Origin: Marinobacter litoralis
Lineage (GTDB): Bacteria; Pseudomonadota; Gammaproteobacteria; Pseudomonadales; Oleiphilaceae
Length of the DNA: 64,000 bases
Reading direction: 5' to 3'
Assembly: GCF_016427555.1 (NCBI RefSeq)
Contig: NZ_JAELVS010000008.1
Location: 1-64,000 of the forward strand
Below, piece by piece: positions 43,567 through 53,539 of this stretch (position 1 is its first letter; every line of letters starts with the position of its first letter). The notes beneath the pieces were generated by a model that was not told where the DNA came from, ran no database searches, and saw nothing but the letters and a program-made list of their open reading frames with translations. The position numbers and the translations under genes were made by a program.

Positions 43567-45021
43567 TTAGGGAGTGGTTATACGCAATGTCTGGTTGACC
43601 GAATCACGAATCTCGCGGTAACGGTCTGGGTCGCGGGCCAAAACTTCAAGATCATCTTCAGGGAACATCTCTGATTTTTTGCGCACAGCACTTTCATCCG
43701 CTAAAACCGATGGAAACAATCGCTCCAAGCAGCGCAGCATAACCTCCGGTGAGACCGAGGCCCCTGGCGATGCGCCGAGCAGTGTTGAGTAAGTTCTATC
43801 GGTGGAGACAATGATTTCTGTACCCATCTGCAGAGCGCCGTCTTTAATTATTTGCACGCGCTGCCCCGCTTCGATCGGCGCCCAGTCGAATTTATCACCC
43901 AGGCCCGGCGCAAACTTTTCAAGCTCGGCGAACATGCTTTTCTTGCCTTTAAAGCTCTCGGATACCAGATACTTCACTAACGGAAAGTGGTCGAGCGTGA
44001 CGTTCAACAACCCCGGAATGTCGTGCAACCGCAATGAAGATAGGTAATCGAAAAAGCCGCGGCCTTTTTCAAGCACTGGCTTAAAGGAAGCGAAAGGCCC
44101 AAACAACAGATAATGCTGCCCATCCACCAGGCGTAAATCCAGATGCGGTACAGACATGGGCGGCGCGCCCACTTCCGCTTTGCCGTAGGTTTTCGCGCGA
44201 TATTGCTCGGCTTGCTCCGGTGTGATCGGTGCCTGCAGGAAACGCCCACCTACAGGAAAGCCGGTGAACCGACTACGAAACGGCAACAAGCTCTTCTTGA
44301 GAATGGGGAAAGCACCACCGCCCGCTCCTACAAACAGCACATCCGCTTTATGCTGAACAGGCCCCGCATCGTTTTGGGCCTCAATTAGCCACTGACCCGC
44401 CGGGCTTCTGTGCACCCGCCTGACATGGGTGCCAAACTCGATTTGAACACCTAGCTCACGCACCGCGTAAGCCGCCATTTGTTCGGTAAGCGCGCCAAAA
44501 TTAACGTCAGTTCCGGTCTCAATGGCTGTCGCAGCCATTTTCTCGTCCCGAGAGCGCCCTTCCATGGTGAAAGGAATCCAACTTTTGATTTCATCGAAGT
44601 CTTCAGAATACTTCATGTGCTCAAAGAAATGGTGACCAGACATCTCTTTGAAGCGTAGTCTCAACATGCTGATCGACGGCTCGGAAACGATGGTGCAATG
44701 CTTGGTGGGGTTGATGAACGATGAAGGGTCTTCGATGGCTCCTTTACGAACAAGGTAAGCCCAGAACTGTTTGGCCACATTGAATTGAGCGTGAATCTTT
44801 AGTGCTTTCTCGACGGAGATAACCTCTTCGTCAACCGGGGTGTAATTCAGCTCGCAGTTAGCCTCGTGGCCGGTCCCCGCGTTGTTGAATGCCCAGGAGT
44901 TGCCCGCTCCCGGACCATCCAGACGCTCAAGAATCGTCACTTCAAGATTGGGAACCATCTCTTTTGCCAGCACCGCAAGGGTGGTCCCCATAATGCCGGC
45001 ACCGATGATGATCAGGTTCAT
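43567..45021 (-). CDS. mqo: Malate:quinone oxidoreductase
   Basis: 484-residue FAD-dependent, membrane-associated enzyme that oxidises malate to oxaloacetate and passes electrons to quinone. Dinucleotide fold NLIIIGAGIMGTTLAVLAKE, family segments SWAFNNAGTGHEANCELNYT, FPVGGRFLQAP and GASPGASVSPEVMLRCLERL. ATG 45021 is preferred over the GTG at 45030. It is monocistronic, leftward. Confidence 0.94.
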   Translation of the reverse strand: MNLIIIGAGIMGTTLAVLAKEMVPNLEVTILERLDGPGAGNSWAFNNAGTGHEANCELNYTPVDEEVISVEKALKIHAQFNVAKQFWAYLVRKGAIEDPSSFINPTKHCTIVSEPSISMLRLRFKEMSGHHFFEHMKYSEDFDEIKSWIPFTMEGRSRDEKMAATAIETGTDVNFGALTEQMAAYAVRELGVQIEFGTHVRRVHRSPAGQWLIEAQNDAGPVQHKADVLFVGAGGGAFPILKKSLLPFRSRFTGFPVGGRFLQAPITPEQAEQYRAKTYGKAEVGAPPMSVPHLDLRLVDGQHYLLFGPFASFKPVLEKGRGFFDYLSSLRLHDIPGLLNVTLDHFPLVKYLVSESFKGKKSMFAELEKFAPGLGDKFDWAPIEAGQRVQIIKDGALQMGTEIIVSTDRTYSTLLGASPGASVSPEVMLRCLERLFPSVLADESAVRKKSEMFPEDDLEVLARDPDRYREIRDSVNQTLRITTP

Positions 45022-45138
45022 AGATTCCACTCGCTTCCGATGAGTTTACACGACTGATTTTTCAGCCCTTACCTCAAAAGTAGCACGGAACCCGTGAGCG
45101 TGCCGGTGCACCGAGATCACACCGGCAGCTTAACCCAT

Positions 45139-45720
45139 TTACCGGGCCCGACGCCGCTCGGCATCGCGGCGTGCGTCCTCTAGAAACGAATCCACAGTTT
45201 CACCGGGCAAAAGTAATTGCTTTTCGATCATCCGGTCTCGCCAATCTGACTCCACAAAGATACAGCGGTATTCATTGGGAAACTCGGCGTAGAGCTGCTT
45301 GAAATAGTCCCTGGCTTTACCTTTGTTCGGGTGTTTCCGGCGCGATTCCAGGACCGCCATATTGTACAGCGCCCCGGCACGGACATTGTCAGGCAGCGAA
45401 TGGTCGTTATAAATAGTATCCAAACGTTCAATCACTTCATTTACACCGGTTAAACGGTGTTCTTTGATGATCTTGATGGCAGGCTCCATAATGCGGTCTT
45501 CGCCATGCTGACAGGGCGAGTTGGCGTGATCTTGCTGGTATTGATCGACAGCCCGTTCTACATCGTGCTTGTATTTTTGATCCTGTTTCTGCTCGTACAC
45601 GTATCCCGTGCCCACTGTTGTAGCGATGGTTCCGGGCATACATCCGGCGAGCATTAATGTGCAAACTGCACCAACCGCAGCAAGCTTGGTTTTCGTGTAT
45701 GTCAGGCGAACTCTCATCAT
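45139..45720 (-). CDS. Hypothetical lipoprotein with TPR-like helices
   Basis: 193 residues. Signal peptide with lipobox (VCTLMLAGCMPG). The mature part is helical and charged, with a TPR-like segment (NVRAGALYNMAVLESRRKHP, KARDYFKQLYAEFPNEYRCI) and an Arg-rich end (DARRDAERRRAR). I do not recognise the family. It lies 117 bp upstream of mqo in the same direction; weak hairpins between them (CACGG-GTT-CCGTG, 45084-45096) could be a terminator but lack a clean T tract. Confidence 0.75.
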   Translation of the reverse strand: MMRVRLTYTKTKLAAVGAVCTLMLAGCMPGTIATTVGTGYVYEQKQDQKYKHDVERAVDQYQQDHANSPCQHGEDRIMEPAIKIIKEHRLTGVNEVIERLDTIYNDHSLPDNVRAGALYNMAVLESRRKHPNKGKARDYFKQLYAEFPNEYRCIFVESDWRDRMIEKQLLLPGETVDSFLEDARRDAERRRAR

Positions 45721-45837
45721 GTCATCCCGGGTGATGGTTGAGGTGGACTTACATTTCGTTACACGTGACGTTATCTATATTCAAGTTCAAGTACCGTGAG
45801 CCCGGTATAAAAACATGCAATTAACGAGGAGATTTAC

Positions 45838-46893
45838 ATGGGCATTACTCAGGCCTACGCGGCACAATCAGAAGATTCCGGATTGGCCCCTTACAACTTC
45901 GAGCGCCGCGCTCTTCGTGACGACGATGTCGCCATCGAGATTGATTACTGTGGGGTATGCCACAGCGATGTTCACGTGGTCGAAAACGATTGGGGCGGTT
46001 CGCAGTATCCGGTGGTCCCCGGCCACGAGATTATTGGCCGAGTGACGGCCGTAGGCTCCGCTGTAACCAACTATAAAAGCGGTGATCTGGTGGGGGTTGG
46101 CTGCATGGTGGACAGCTGCCGTAGCTGTTCCGCCTGTGATTCCGGGCTTGAGCAGTATTGCGATGAAGGCATGACCGCAACCTACGGCGGCATAGATCGT
46201 CACGACGGTTCGGTCACCATGGGCGGTTATTCCGACAACATTGTTGTCAGTGAACGCTTTGTAGTGCGGGTCCCTGAAAATCTCGATCCGGCCAGCGCAG
46301 CGCCCCTGCTGTGTGCCGGCATTACCACCTATTCGCCACTGAAACACTACAACGTCAGGAAAGGCCATAAGGTGGGCGTTGTTGGTATGGGGGGGCTCGG
46401 CCACATGGGTGTCAAATTTGCAAAAGCACTCGGAGCTGAAGTGACGCTGTTCACCCGGTCTGAAAGCAAAGTCGCCGAAGCCAAAAAACAAGGTGCCGAC
46501 CACGTGGTGGTTTCAACCGATCGCAGCCAGATGAAAGCGGTTTCAAATTCGTTCGATTTCTTGCTCGACACGATTCCCGTTGCCCACGACCTGAATCCGT
46601 ACCTGAAGTGCCTGAAACACGATGGCACCCACATTCTTGTGGGGCTTCTTTCCGCCATTGAGCCGCCGGTGAACGCTGGACTGTTGCTGCTAAAACGGCG
46701 GGTGATTGCCGGATCTTTAATCGGCGGAATGCCGGAAACCCAGGAGGTTCTGGATTTTTGTGCGGAGCACGACATCAGCTGCGATGTGGAGATGCTGGAT
46801 ATTCGCAATATTAACGATGCCTACGTGCGCATGAAGAAAGGCGATGTGAAATACCGCTTTGTGATTGACATGAACACCCTGAAATCGGGCTGA
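45838..46893 (+). CDS. Zinc-dependent alcohol dehydrogenase (YahK/CAD type)
   Basis: 351-residue medium-chain dehydrogenase reducing aldehydes with NADPH. Catalytic zinc ligands in CGVCHSDVH and GHE, structural zinc Cys cluster CRSCSACDSGLEQYC, Rossmann segment GMGGLGHMGVKFAKALGAEV followed by TRSESK (an NADP-type preference), and cinnamyl-alcohol-type ending. GAGGAGATTT precedes the ATG. The gap to fabH is 81 bp. Confidence 0.92.
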   Translation: MGITQAYAAQSEDSGLAPYNFERRALRDDDVAIEIDYCGVCHSDVHVVENDWGGSQYPVVPGHEIIGRVTAVGSAVTNYKSGDLVGVGCMVDSCRSCSACDSGLEQYCDEGMTATYGGIDRHDGSVTMGGYSDNIVVSERFVVRVPENLDPASAAPLLCAGITTYSPLKHYNVRKGHKVGVVGMGGLGHMGVKFAKALGAEVTLFTRSESKVAEAKKQGADHVVVSTDRSQMKAVSNSFDFLLDTIPVAHDLNPYLKCLKHDGTHILVGLLSAIEPPVNAGLLLLKRRVIAGSLIGGMPETQEVLDFCAEHDISCDVEMLDIRNINDAYVRMKKGDVKYRFVIDMNTLKSG

Positions 46894-46974
46894 GACGAAC
46901 CGCTAATAACCATTCCGGTGGCGCAAGGTTAGCATGAGGTCATTAATGATCGCATTTGACCTTGGACGCCACCC

Positions 46975-47943
46975 ATGACTTACGCACGCATCGCCGGAAC
47001 CGGCTCGTACTTGCCGGACAACGTTGTCACCAACCTTGATCTGGAAAAGAAGGTAGACACTTCCGACCAGTGGATTCGCGAACGTACCGGTATTGAACAA
47101 CGTTACATTGCTCTGCCCGGCCAAACGACCGTCGATTTGGCGGAACAGGCTGCCTTGCGTGCGATTGAAGCGTCTGGCATCGATGTGTCGGAAATCGACC
47201 TCATCGTTTTCGCCACCACCACCCCCGACAAGGTCTTTCCCAGCTGCGCGTGCATTCTGCAAGCGCGATTGGGGCTTCATGGCTGTCCGGCGTTTGATAT
47301 TCAAGCGGTCTGTAGCGGGTTTGTGTATGCGTTGGCGACGGCAGAAAAATTCATACGGTCTGGTAGCAGCAAAAAGGCATTGGTGATTGGCGCCGAGGTG
47401 TTTTCCCGCATTCTCAACTGGGAAGACCGAACCACCTGCGTACTATTCGGTGATGGTGCCGGCGCGGTCGTACTCGAAGCCAGCGAAGAAACCGGTATCC
47501 TCTCCACTCACCTGCACGCTGATGGTCGGTATGAAACCTTGCTGCACGTACCCTGTGGCGTTGCCAACGATTTTGACGCCGTGAAGGCCGGTCAGGCGTT
47601 TGTCGAGATGAAAGGCAACGAGGTGTTCAAGATGGCAGTGAACACGCTGGGCAAGATTGTTGATGAAACCCTTGACGCCAATCAGATGCAAAAGTCCGAC
47701 ATAGACTGGCTCGTACCCCATCAGGCTAACCTTAGAATCATCTCTGCCACAGCGAAAAAACTGAATATGTCGATGGATCAAGTGGTGGTCACGGTAAACC
47801 GCCATGGCAACACATCAGCCGCCTCGATCCCGCTGGCGCTGGACGAAGCGGTACGTGATGGGCGCATCAAGCGCGGTGAAGTTGTACTACTGGAGGCCTT
47901 CGGAGGCGGTTTTACGTGGGGTTCTGCGCTACTTCGCTTTTAA
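46975..47943 (+). CDS. fabH: 3-oxoacyl-ACP synthase III
   Basis: 322-residue thiolase-fold enzyme that condenses acetyl-CoA with malonyl-ACP to start fatty acid synthesis. Catalytic Cys in [12 protein letters not shown], His in [11 protein letters not shown] and Asn in [13 protein letters not shown]; opening [20 protein letters not shown] and [10 protein letters not shown] are typical. It is not in a plsX-fabD-fabG cluster here, so it may be a second copy or a variant. Followed by 111 bp before sbp. Confidence 0.94.
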   Translation: MTYARIAGTGSYLPDNVVTNLDLEKKVDTSDQWIRERTGIEQRYIALPGQTTVDLAEQAALRAIEASGIDVSEIDLIVFATTTPDKVFPSCACILQARLGLHGCPAFDIQAVCSGFVYALATAEKFIRSGSSKKALVIGAEVFSRILNWEDRTTCVLFGDGAGAVVLEASEETGILSTHLHADGRYETLLHVPCGVANDFDAVKAGQAFVEMKGNEVFKMAVNTLGKIVDETLDANQMQKSDIDWLVPHQANLRIISATAKKLNMSMDQVVVTVNRHGNTSAASIPLALDEAVRDGRIKRGEVVLLEAFGGGFTWGSALLRF

Positions 47944-48054
47944 TTTGCATATTCGAAATAGTAATTTGAATAGTCTCTTAAAGTCTTTTTAGTTCTTAGC
48001 AAGCTTTGTTAAATTGCTCCTCAGATTCAACTAATAGGTTTTGAGGAGCTTTAC

Positions 48055-49056
48055 ATGAAGACCTTTTTCAAAGGCATCGCACTTGGCGCTGCCCTACTTT
48101 CTGCTCAGCCAGCTCTTTCCGCTGATCGGGAGCTTCTCAACACCTCCTATGACATTGCCCGCGAACTGTTCGCCGCCTACAACGTCGAGTTCCAGAAACA
48201 CTGGCAAGAAAAAACAGGCGAGACCGTTGAGATAAAGCAATCTCACGCCGGTTCTTCCAAGCAGGCTCAAGCCATTATCCAAGGTCTGAAAGCCGATGTT
48301 GCCACCTTCAACCAGGTAACAGACATCGACATTCTGCACACTCGGGGCCGTTTGATTCCTGAGAACTGGGCAGAGCGCCTACCGAACAACAGCTCGCCTT
48401 ACTACTCCACCATGGCGTTTTTGGTGCGCAAAGGTAACCCCAAGAACATCGAAAACTGGGACGACCTGATTCGCGAAGACGTTTCTCTGGTTATGCCCAA
48501 CCCGAAAACCTCGGGTAACGGCCGCTATACTTATCTTGCCGCTTTAGGTTTTGCGCAGGACCAGTTCGGCGACGACCAGGACAAAATTGATGATTTCCTC
48601 GCTTCGTTGCTAGGCCAGGTCCGTGTCTTCGACAGCGGCGGCCGTGGCGCGACCACCACCTTTGTTGAGCGGGGTATCGGTGATGCGTTGCTGACCTTCG
48701 AATCCGAAGTGCTGAACATTGCGGATCGTCTGGAAGGTGAGTACGAAGTTGTCACCCCGAAAGTCAGCTTCCTGGCTGAGTTCCCGGTTACCTGGATTGA
48801 CGATTACACCAAGCAAAACGGTACCGAAGAGCTGGCAAAAGAGTACCTGAGTCACCTTTACTCGGAAGATGCCCAGCGCCTGCTGGCCAGCTTCAACTAT
48901 CGGGTTCAGAACGAAACGGTTTTGAAGGAGAACGCTGACCGCTTCCGTGATCTCAAGCTGAAGTCTATCGATGAAATTGCCGGAGGCTGGGAAAAGGCTA
49001 TGAAAGCCCACTTCGCCAGCGGCGGCAAGCTCGACCAGCTCCAGCGTCGGCGGTAA
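48055..49056 (+). CDS. sbp: Sulfate-binding protein
   Basis: 333 residues with a signal peptide (IALGAALLSAQPALSA). Sulfate/thiosulfate-binding family: LLNTSYDIARELFAAYNVEF, IKQSHAGSSKQAQAIIQGLK, WDDLIREDVSLVMPNPKTSG and FDSGGRGATTTFVERGIGDA. TGAGGAG precedes the ATG. It leads the sulfate uptake operon sbp-cysT-cysW-cysA. In the leader (47944-48054) I find no convincing promoter motif beyond AT-rich sequence. Confidence 0.95.
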   Translation: MKTFFKGIALGAALLSAQPALSADRELLNTSYDIARELFAAYNVEFQKHWQEKTGETVEIKQSHAGSSKQAQAIIQGLKADVATFNQVTDIDILHTRGRLIPENWAERLPNNSSPYYSTMAFLVRKGNPKNIENWDDLIREDVSLVMPNPKTSGNGRYTYLAALGFAQDQFGDDQDKIDDFLASLLGQVRVFDSGGRGATTTFVERGIGDALLTFESEVLNIADRLEGEYEVVTPKVSFLAEFPVTWIDDYTKQNGTEELAKEYLSHLYSEDAQRLLASFNYRVQNETVLKENADRFRDLKLKSIDEIAGGWEKAMKAHFASGGKLDQLQRRR

Positions 49057-49065
49057 GAGCCTCTA

Positions 49066-49938
49066 ATGTCTGTATCCGCTCAAACAAGCGTCGCCCCAGT
49101 GCGGCGCTTTTCCGGTCGTAGCAAGCGAGTCCTGCCCGGATTCGGGTTAAGCCTGGGCATTTCCCTGTTCTTTGTCAGTCTGGTTTTGCTGCTGCCTCTC
49201 ACCGGGCTGGTGGTGGAAACGTCTGGCATGACCTGGGACCAGTTCGTGTTCACCATCACCGACCCTCGGGTAATCGAATCCTACAAAGTAACGGCATGGA
49301 CAGCCTTGGCCGCCTCGTTGTTTAACGGCGTATTCGGGCTGTTGCTCGCTTGGGTTTTGGTACGCTACGAGTTCCCCGGAAAGCGGTTGATTGATGCGGT
49401 TGTGGATCTTCCCTTTGCGTTGCCGACTGCGGTAGCAGGGATCACTTTGGCAACCCTGTTTGCCCAAAATGGTTGGTACGGCCAGTGGCTCGATAAGCTG
49501 GGTGTCGAAGTGGCGTTCACGCCCATCGGCATCGTGGTTGCGATGGCGTTTACAAGCATTCCGTTTGTTGTACGTACCGTTCAGCCAGTACTTGAAGAGC
49601 TCTCGCCCGCAGATGAAGAAGCGGCGGTAAGCCTGGGTGCGTCAGATGGCCGGGTGTTCCGTAAAGTGATATTTCCTTCATTGTGGCCCGCTCTGGTTAC
49701 CGGCGTTGCACTGTCATTTACCCGAAGTCTCGGTGAATTTGGCGCGATTATTTTCATTGCTGGTAACACGCCCTACGTTAGCGAAGTAACCAGCCTGATG
49801 ATCTTCATCCGTCTGCAGGAATACGACTACGCCGCAGCCAGCGCAATCGCCTCCATGGTGCTATTGGTGTCGCTGATCTTATTATTTGCGATCAACGTTT
49901 GGCAGAGCCGTTTCTTACGCCGATTGGAGGGACGTTAG
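49066..49938 (+). CDS. cysT: Sulfate transporter permease CysT
   Basis: 290-residue inner-membrane permease with six helices and the coupling motif EEAAVSLGASDGRVFRKVIF. It forms the channel with CysW. It starts 9 bp after sbp and its stop abuts the cysW start. Confidence 0.94.
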   Translation: MSVSAQTSVAPVRRFSGRSKRVLPGFGLSLGISLFFVSLVLLLPLTGLVVETSGMTWDQFVFTITDPRVIESYKVTAWTALAASLFNGVFGLLLAWVLVRYEFPGKRLIDAVVDLPFALPTAVAGITLATLFAQNGWYGQWLDKLGVEVAFTPIGIVVAMAFTSIPFVVRTVQPVLEELSPADEEAAVSLGASDGRVFRKVIFPSLWPALVTGVALSFTRSLGEFGAIIFIAGNTPYVSEVTSLMIFIRLQEYDYAAASAIASMVLLVSLILLFAINVWQSRFLRRLEGR

Positions 49939-50796
49939 ATGTCGCTCCATAGAAATCGGGTCGGCGATCAGCCGTGGGTACGCCGAACTCTGATCGGTTT
50001 GGCCATGCTGCTAACCGCCATCTTTCTGGTCATACCTGTGGTGGTGATCTTTACCCAGGCGCTCAGCGCTGGGTGGAGCACCCTTGCAGGCAATATCATG
50101 GATGAGTACACCCTGCACGCAATTGGGTTGACCTTGTTCGTGGCTTTGCTGACCGTTCCCCTAAACCTGATTTTCGGCACGGCACTGGCCTGGTCAGTTA
50201 CGCGGTTCAAGTTCCCCGGCCGCAAGTTACTGATCACGTTGATCGACATCCCGTTTGCTGTATCCCCCGTTGTAGCGGGCCTTCTTTATCTGTTGCTGTA
50301 TGGCCGAAACGGCTGGCTTGGTGGCTGGCTCAGTACCCACGACATTCAGCTCATGTTCGCCTGGCCCGGCATTGTCATGGTCACGGTGTTTGTGACCTGC
50401 CCGTTTGTCGCAAGAGAGCTGATACCACTCATGCAGCAGCAAGGTAGCGAAGAAGAGGAAGCGGGCGTGGTGCTGGGCGCGTCGGGCTGGCGCATATTCC
50501 GGAAAATCACGCTACCGAATATCAAGTGGGCGCTTATCTACGGGGTAATCCTCACCAACGCCCGTGCGGTCGGCGAGTTTGGCGCGGTATCGGTGGTCTC
50601 TGGTAACGTTCGTGGTCAAACCAATACCCTGCCGTTGCACGTTGAACTGCTGTATCAGGATTACAACATCGTCGGGGCATTCGCGAGCGCCTCGCTACTC
50701 GCGGCCATTGCGATTCTTACGCTGGTCGCCAAAGCCTTCGTCGAATGGCGACAGGCTAAATCCGAACATTCCGCGCCGGAAACAAGAGGTGTCTGA
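49939..50796 (+). CDS. cysW: Sulfate transporter permease CysW
   Basis: 285-residue inner-membrane permease, partner of CysT, with six helices and the coupling loop [23 protein letters not shown] 49939 follows directly on the cysT stop, and the TGA is 1 bp before the cysA ATG, so the genes are tightly coupled. Confidence 0.94.
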   Translation: MSLHRNRVGDQPWVRRTLIGLAMLLTAIFLVIPVVVIFTQALSAGWSTLAGNIMDEYTLHAIGLTLFVALLTVPLNLIFGTALAWSVTRFKFPGRKLLITLIDIPFAVSPVVAGLLYLLLYGRNGWLGGWLSTHDIQLMFAWPGIVMVTVFVTCPFVARELIPLMQQQGSEEEEAGVVLGASGWRIFRKITLPNIKWALIYGVILTNARAVGEFGAVSVVSGNVRGQTNTLPLHVELLYQDYNIVGAFASASLLAAIAILTLVAKAFVEWRQAKSEHSAPETRGV

Positions 50797-50797
50797 C

Positions 50798-51919
50798 ATG
50801 AGCATCACCATCCAGAACATCAACAAAACCTTCGGGAAATTCCAGGCGCTAAACAATGTGTCTCTCGATATTCCCGAAGGCAAATTAACCGCCCTACTCG
50901 GCCCTTCCGGCTCGGGTAAAACCACGCTGTTGCGGATTATTGCCGGCTTGGAATCGTCCGATGCAGGTAAAATTCTGTTCGGTGGTGAAGATGTCAGCCA
51001 CCTACACGTTCGGAACCGTAACATCGGTTTTGTGTTTCAACATTACGCTCTGTTTCGCCACCTCACGGTTGCGCAGAACATCGCGTTCGGGCTGGAATCC
51101 CTTCCCCGCAAAGAGCGCCCGTCCAAACAAGACATTGCGCAGCGCGTTGATAAACTGTTGGAGATGATCCAGCTACCACAACTGGCGGATCGCTATCCAT
51201 CCCAGTTGTCCGGTGGCCAGAAGCAACGGGTTGCTTTAGCCCGCGCCCTGGCCACACAGCCTCGCATTCTGCTACTCGACGAGCCCTTTGGCGCACTGGA
51301 TGCCAAAGTCCGAAAAGATCTGCGCCGCTGGCTGCGTGCATTGCACGACGAGTATCACTTCACCAGTATTTTCGTGACTCACGATCAGGAAGAGGCGCTG
51401 GAACTGTCCGATCAAGTGGTCGTCATGAGTCAGGGCAAAGTTGAACAAGTCGATAGCCCGGCCCAACTGTACGCTCGCCCGGACAGCCGTTTCGTATTCG
51501 ATTTCCTTGGGCATGTAAACGTGCTTTCTGGCGTGGTGAAAAGCCAGAAGCTGGTTCAGGGCGATGCCTGGGTATCATTACCAGGAACCCGGGGAGACCA
51601 AGAAGCCCAGCTTTACCTGCGGCCCCACGAAGTGCAATTGTCACGCTCACCCAGCACCCATGCGCGTCTGCCCTTACGCATTCAATCGATCAGTCTGATT
51701 GGATCCGAAGTCCGTCTGGAACTGGCCCCGGAAGGCTGGGAAAGCTCAGAACTATGGGAAACCGGCATGAGCCACGGTGAATTTGCACAGCAAAATCCTA
51801 CCCGCGGTGAACTCTGGTATGCCGTGCCAAGCGTAGGTCATCTGTTCGAAGCGAATAGCCATCAACCGCGAACGGTTGACTGGAACTTCCAGGATGCGGC
51901 GAACGCCAGCAGCATGTAA
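50798..51919 (+). CDS. cysA: Sulfate transporter ATPase CysA
   Basis: 373-residue ABC ATPase. Walker [10 protein letters not shown], signature [16 protein letters not shown], Walker [13 protein letters not shown], His switch [14 protein letters not shown], then a C-terminal regulatory TOBE-like domain. ATG 50798 gives [15 protein letters not shown]; the frame stays open far upstream inside cysW but that part is not the gene. The C-terminal extension past about residue 240 is typical of CysA. Confidence 0.95.
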   Translation: MSITIQNINKTFGKFQALNNVSLDIPEGKLTALLGPSGSGKTTLLRIIAGLESSDAGKILFGGEDVSHLHVRNRNIGFVFQHYALFRHLTVAQNIAFGLESLPRKERPSKQDIAQRVDKLLEMIQLPQLADRYPSQLSGGQKQRVALARALATQPRILLLDEPFGALDAKVRKDLRRWLRALHDEYHFTSIFVTHDQEEALELSDQVVVMSQGKVEQVDSPAQLYARPDSRFVFDFLGHVNVLSGVVKSQKLVQGDAWVSLPGTRGDQEAQLYLRPHEVQLSRSPSTHARLPLRIQSISLIGSEVRLELAPEGWESSELWETGMSHGEFAQQNPTRGELWYAVPSVGHLFEANSHQPRTVDWNFQDAANASSM

Positions 51920-51952
51920 CTCCTTGGTTGCAGAGCACTGTTGGCTTAATAG

Positions 51953-51986
51953 GCCCCGAGACCTTTAAACTGGCTCGGGGCTTTTT
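51953..51986 (+). terminator. Rho-independent terminator of the sulfate operon
   Basis: GCCCCGAG (51953-51960) and CTCGGGGC (51974-51981) form an 8-bp stem with a 13-nt loop, followed by TTTTTG. It lies 33 bp after the cysA stop. Confidence 0.92.
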
Positions 51987-52041
51987 GTTGTTCGCGTAGA
52001 GCGCTATAGTCGGTTATCAAAATAATAATTAGGTAGTAAGC

Positions 52042-53526
52042 ATGACCCGGCGTGAACAGCAAAAACCCTCCATCATTATTGTGGGTACCGGCTTTGGCGG
52101 GATTGGCATGGCCATCCAACTGCTAAAAGCGGGTTATACCGACCTCACCGTGCTAGAGAAAGCTTCGAAAGCGGGCGGCACCTGGCGCGAAAACACCTAT
52201 CCCGGTGCAGCATGCGACGTGCAATCCCATCTGTATTCGTATTCTTTCGAACCAAAGCATGACTGGAGTCGTAAATTCGCACCGCAACCGGAAATTCTGG
52301 GTTACATCGAGCATTGTATTGCTCGGTATGAATTACAGCCGTACATACGCTTCAATACAGCTGTAACCGGTGCAAGCTTTGATGAATCAGAGAATTCGTG
52401 GACGGTCACGACCGAGAGCGGCGACACCTATACCGCCAATGTGTTAATTACGGCGACGGGACAACTCAACAGGCCCGCAATGCCAGCTATTCCCGGTTTA
52501 GACCGTTTCCAGGGCCGCACCTTCCATTCCGCTACCTGGGATCACGATTTCGATATGTCTGGTAAGCGCGTTGCCGTGATCGGCACGGGCGCGAGCGCTA
52601 TTCAGTTTGTTCCGGAAATTGTTCCCGACGTATCGAAACTGGATCTGTACCAGCGGTCGGCAGCCTGGGTTGTACCCAAATCCGATCGACCGTTTACCCC
52701 ATTAGAGCAGACCTTGTTTAAAAAGCTGCCAATCTGGGATCGTCTATACCGAGCGCTGATCTACACAAAGAATGAATCCAGGGCTCTGGCCTTCACCCGG
52801 TTCAGAAAGTTCTTGGACCTTGTCGCGCGTCAAGCCATCAAGGAAGCAAAAACCCATGTTAAAGATCCTGCCAAGCTTGAACGCATAGTGCCGGACTATC
52901 AGATCGGGTGTAAACGTATTTTGATTTCCAACGACTGGTATCCGGCAATCAATCAGCCCCACCTCGATTTGATTAGCGAAGGTATATCCCATATTGATGA
53001 CACCGGTATCGTGACAACCAGCGGCCAGCACAGGCCTGCGGATGCCATCATCTTTGCGACCGGGTTCCGTGCCACCGAATACTTGTCCCCAATTACCATC
53101 ACCGGGCGGGATGGGTTATTGCTTGACGATGCCTGGTCCGATGGCGCTAAAGCGTTCAAAGGCATTACGGTCAACGGTTTTCCGAACCTGTTCATGCTCT
53201 ATGGCCCGAACACGAATTTGGCCCACAACTCCATTGTCTATATGCTCGAATCTCAATTCAGGTACGTCATCAGCGCGTTGGAGGCTTTGGCAAAGTATCC
53301 GGATTCAGCCATGGATGTAAGGGAAGATCGCCAAACTCGCTCTTGTTCGGTAGTTCAGGAAGGTTTAAGCGGCTCAGTATGGGACTCGGGGTGCCATTCC
53401 TGGTATCTAGACGAACAAGGGCGAAACACCGCCCTTTGGCCAGGTTTTACGTTTAGCTACCGATTTTCAACCCGCTCAGTCGATAGTGCGGACTATCGGT
53501 TTTTATCTCCAGGCTCAAATAACTGA
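52042..53526 (+). CDS. Flavin-containing (Baeyer-Villiger-type) monooxygenase
   Basis: 494 residues. FAD fold IVGTGFGGIGMAIQLLKAG, NADPH fold VAVIGTGASAIQFVPEI, and the Baeyer-Villiger fingerprint F-x-G-x(3)-H-x(3)-W as FQGRTFHSATWDHD. It should insert oxygen next to ketones or oxidise N or S atoms; substrate unknown. The SBF-like transporter starts 13 bp after its stop, so import or export of the substrate or product is plausible. Confidence 0.9.
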   Translation: MTRREQQKPSIIIVGTGFGGIGMAIQLLKAGYTDLTVLEKASKAGGTWRENTYPGAACDVQSHLYSYSFEPKHDWSRKFAPQPEILGYIEHCIARYELQPYIRFNTAVTGASFDESENSWTVTTESGDTYTANVLITATGQLNRPAMPAIPGLDRFQGRTFHSATWDHDFDMSGKRVAVIGTGASAIQFVPEIVPDVSKLDLYQRSAAWVVPKSDRPFTPLEQTLFKKLPIWDRLYRALIYTKNESRALAFTRFRKFLDLVARQAIKEAKTHVKDPAKLERIVPDYQIGCKRILISNDWYPAINQPHLDLISEGISHIDDTGIVTTSGQHRPADAIIFATGFRATEYLSPITITGRDGLLLDDAWSDGAKAFKGITVNGFPNLFMLYGPNTNLAHNSIVYMLESQFRYVISALEALAKYPDSAMDVREDRQTRSCSVVQEGLSGSVWDSGCHSWYLDEQGRNTALWPGFTFSYRFSTRSVDSADYRFLSPGSNN

Positions 53527-53539
53527 CTAAGGTTTGATC

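Noticed and set aside
45084..45096. Terminator after the lipoprotein gene at 45139
   Set aside because: The stem is only 5 bp and the downstream tract is CTACTTTTG, too weak to call.
45868..46503. 211-codon leftward frame opposite the alcohol dehydrogenase
   Set aside because: It is antisense to a strongly supported enzyme gene; composition follows the sense codons.
47944..47958. TTTGC-ATATT-CGAAA before sbp, similar to the shared palindrome
   Set aside because: The second half lacks GCAAA and I found no -24/-12 element between it and the sbp start.
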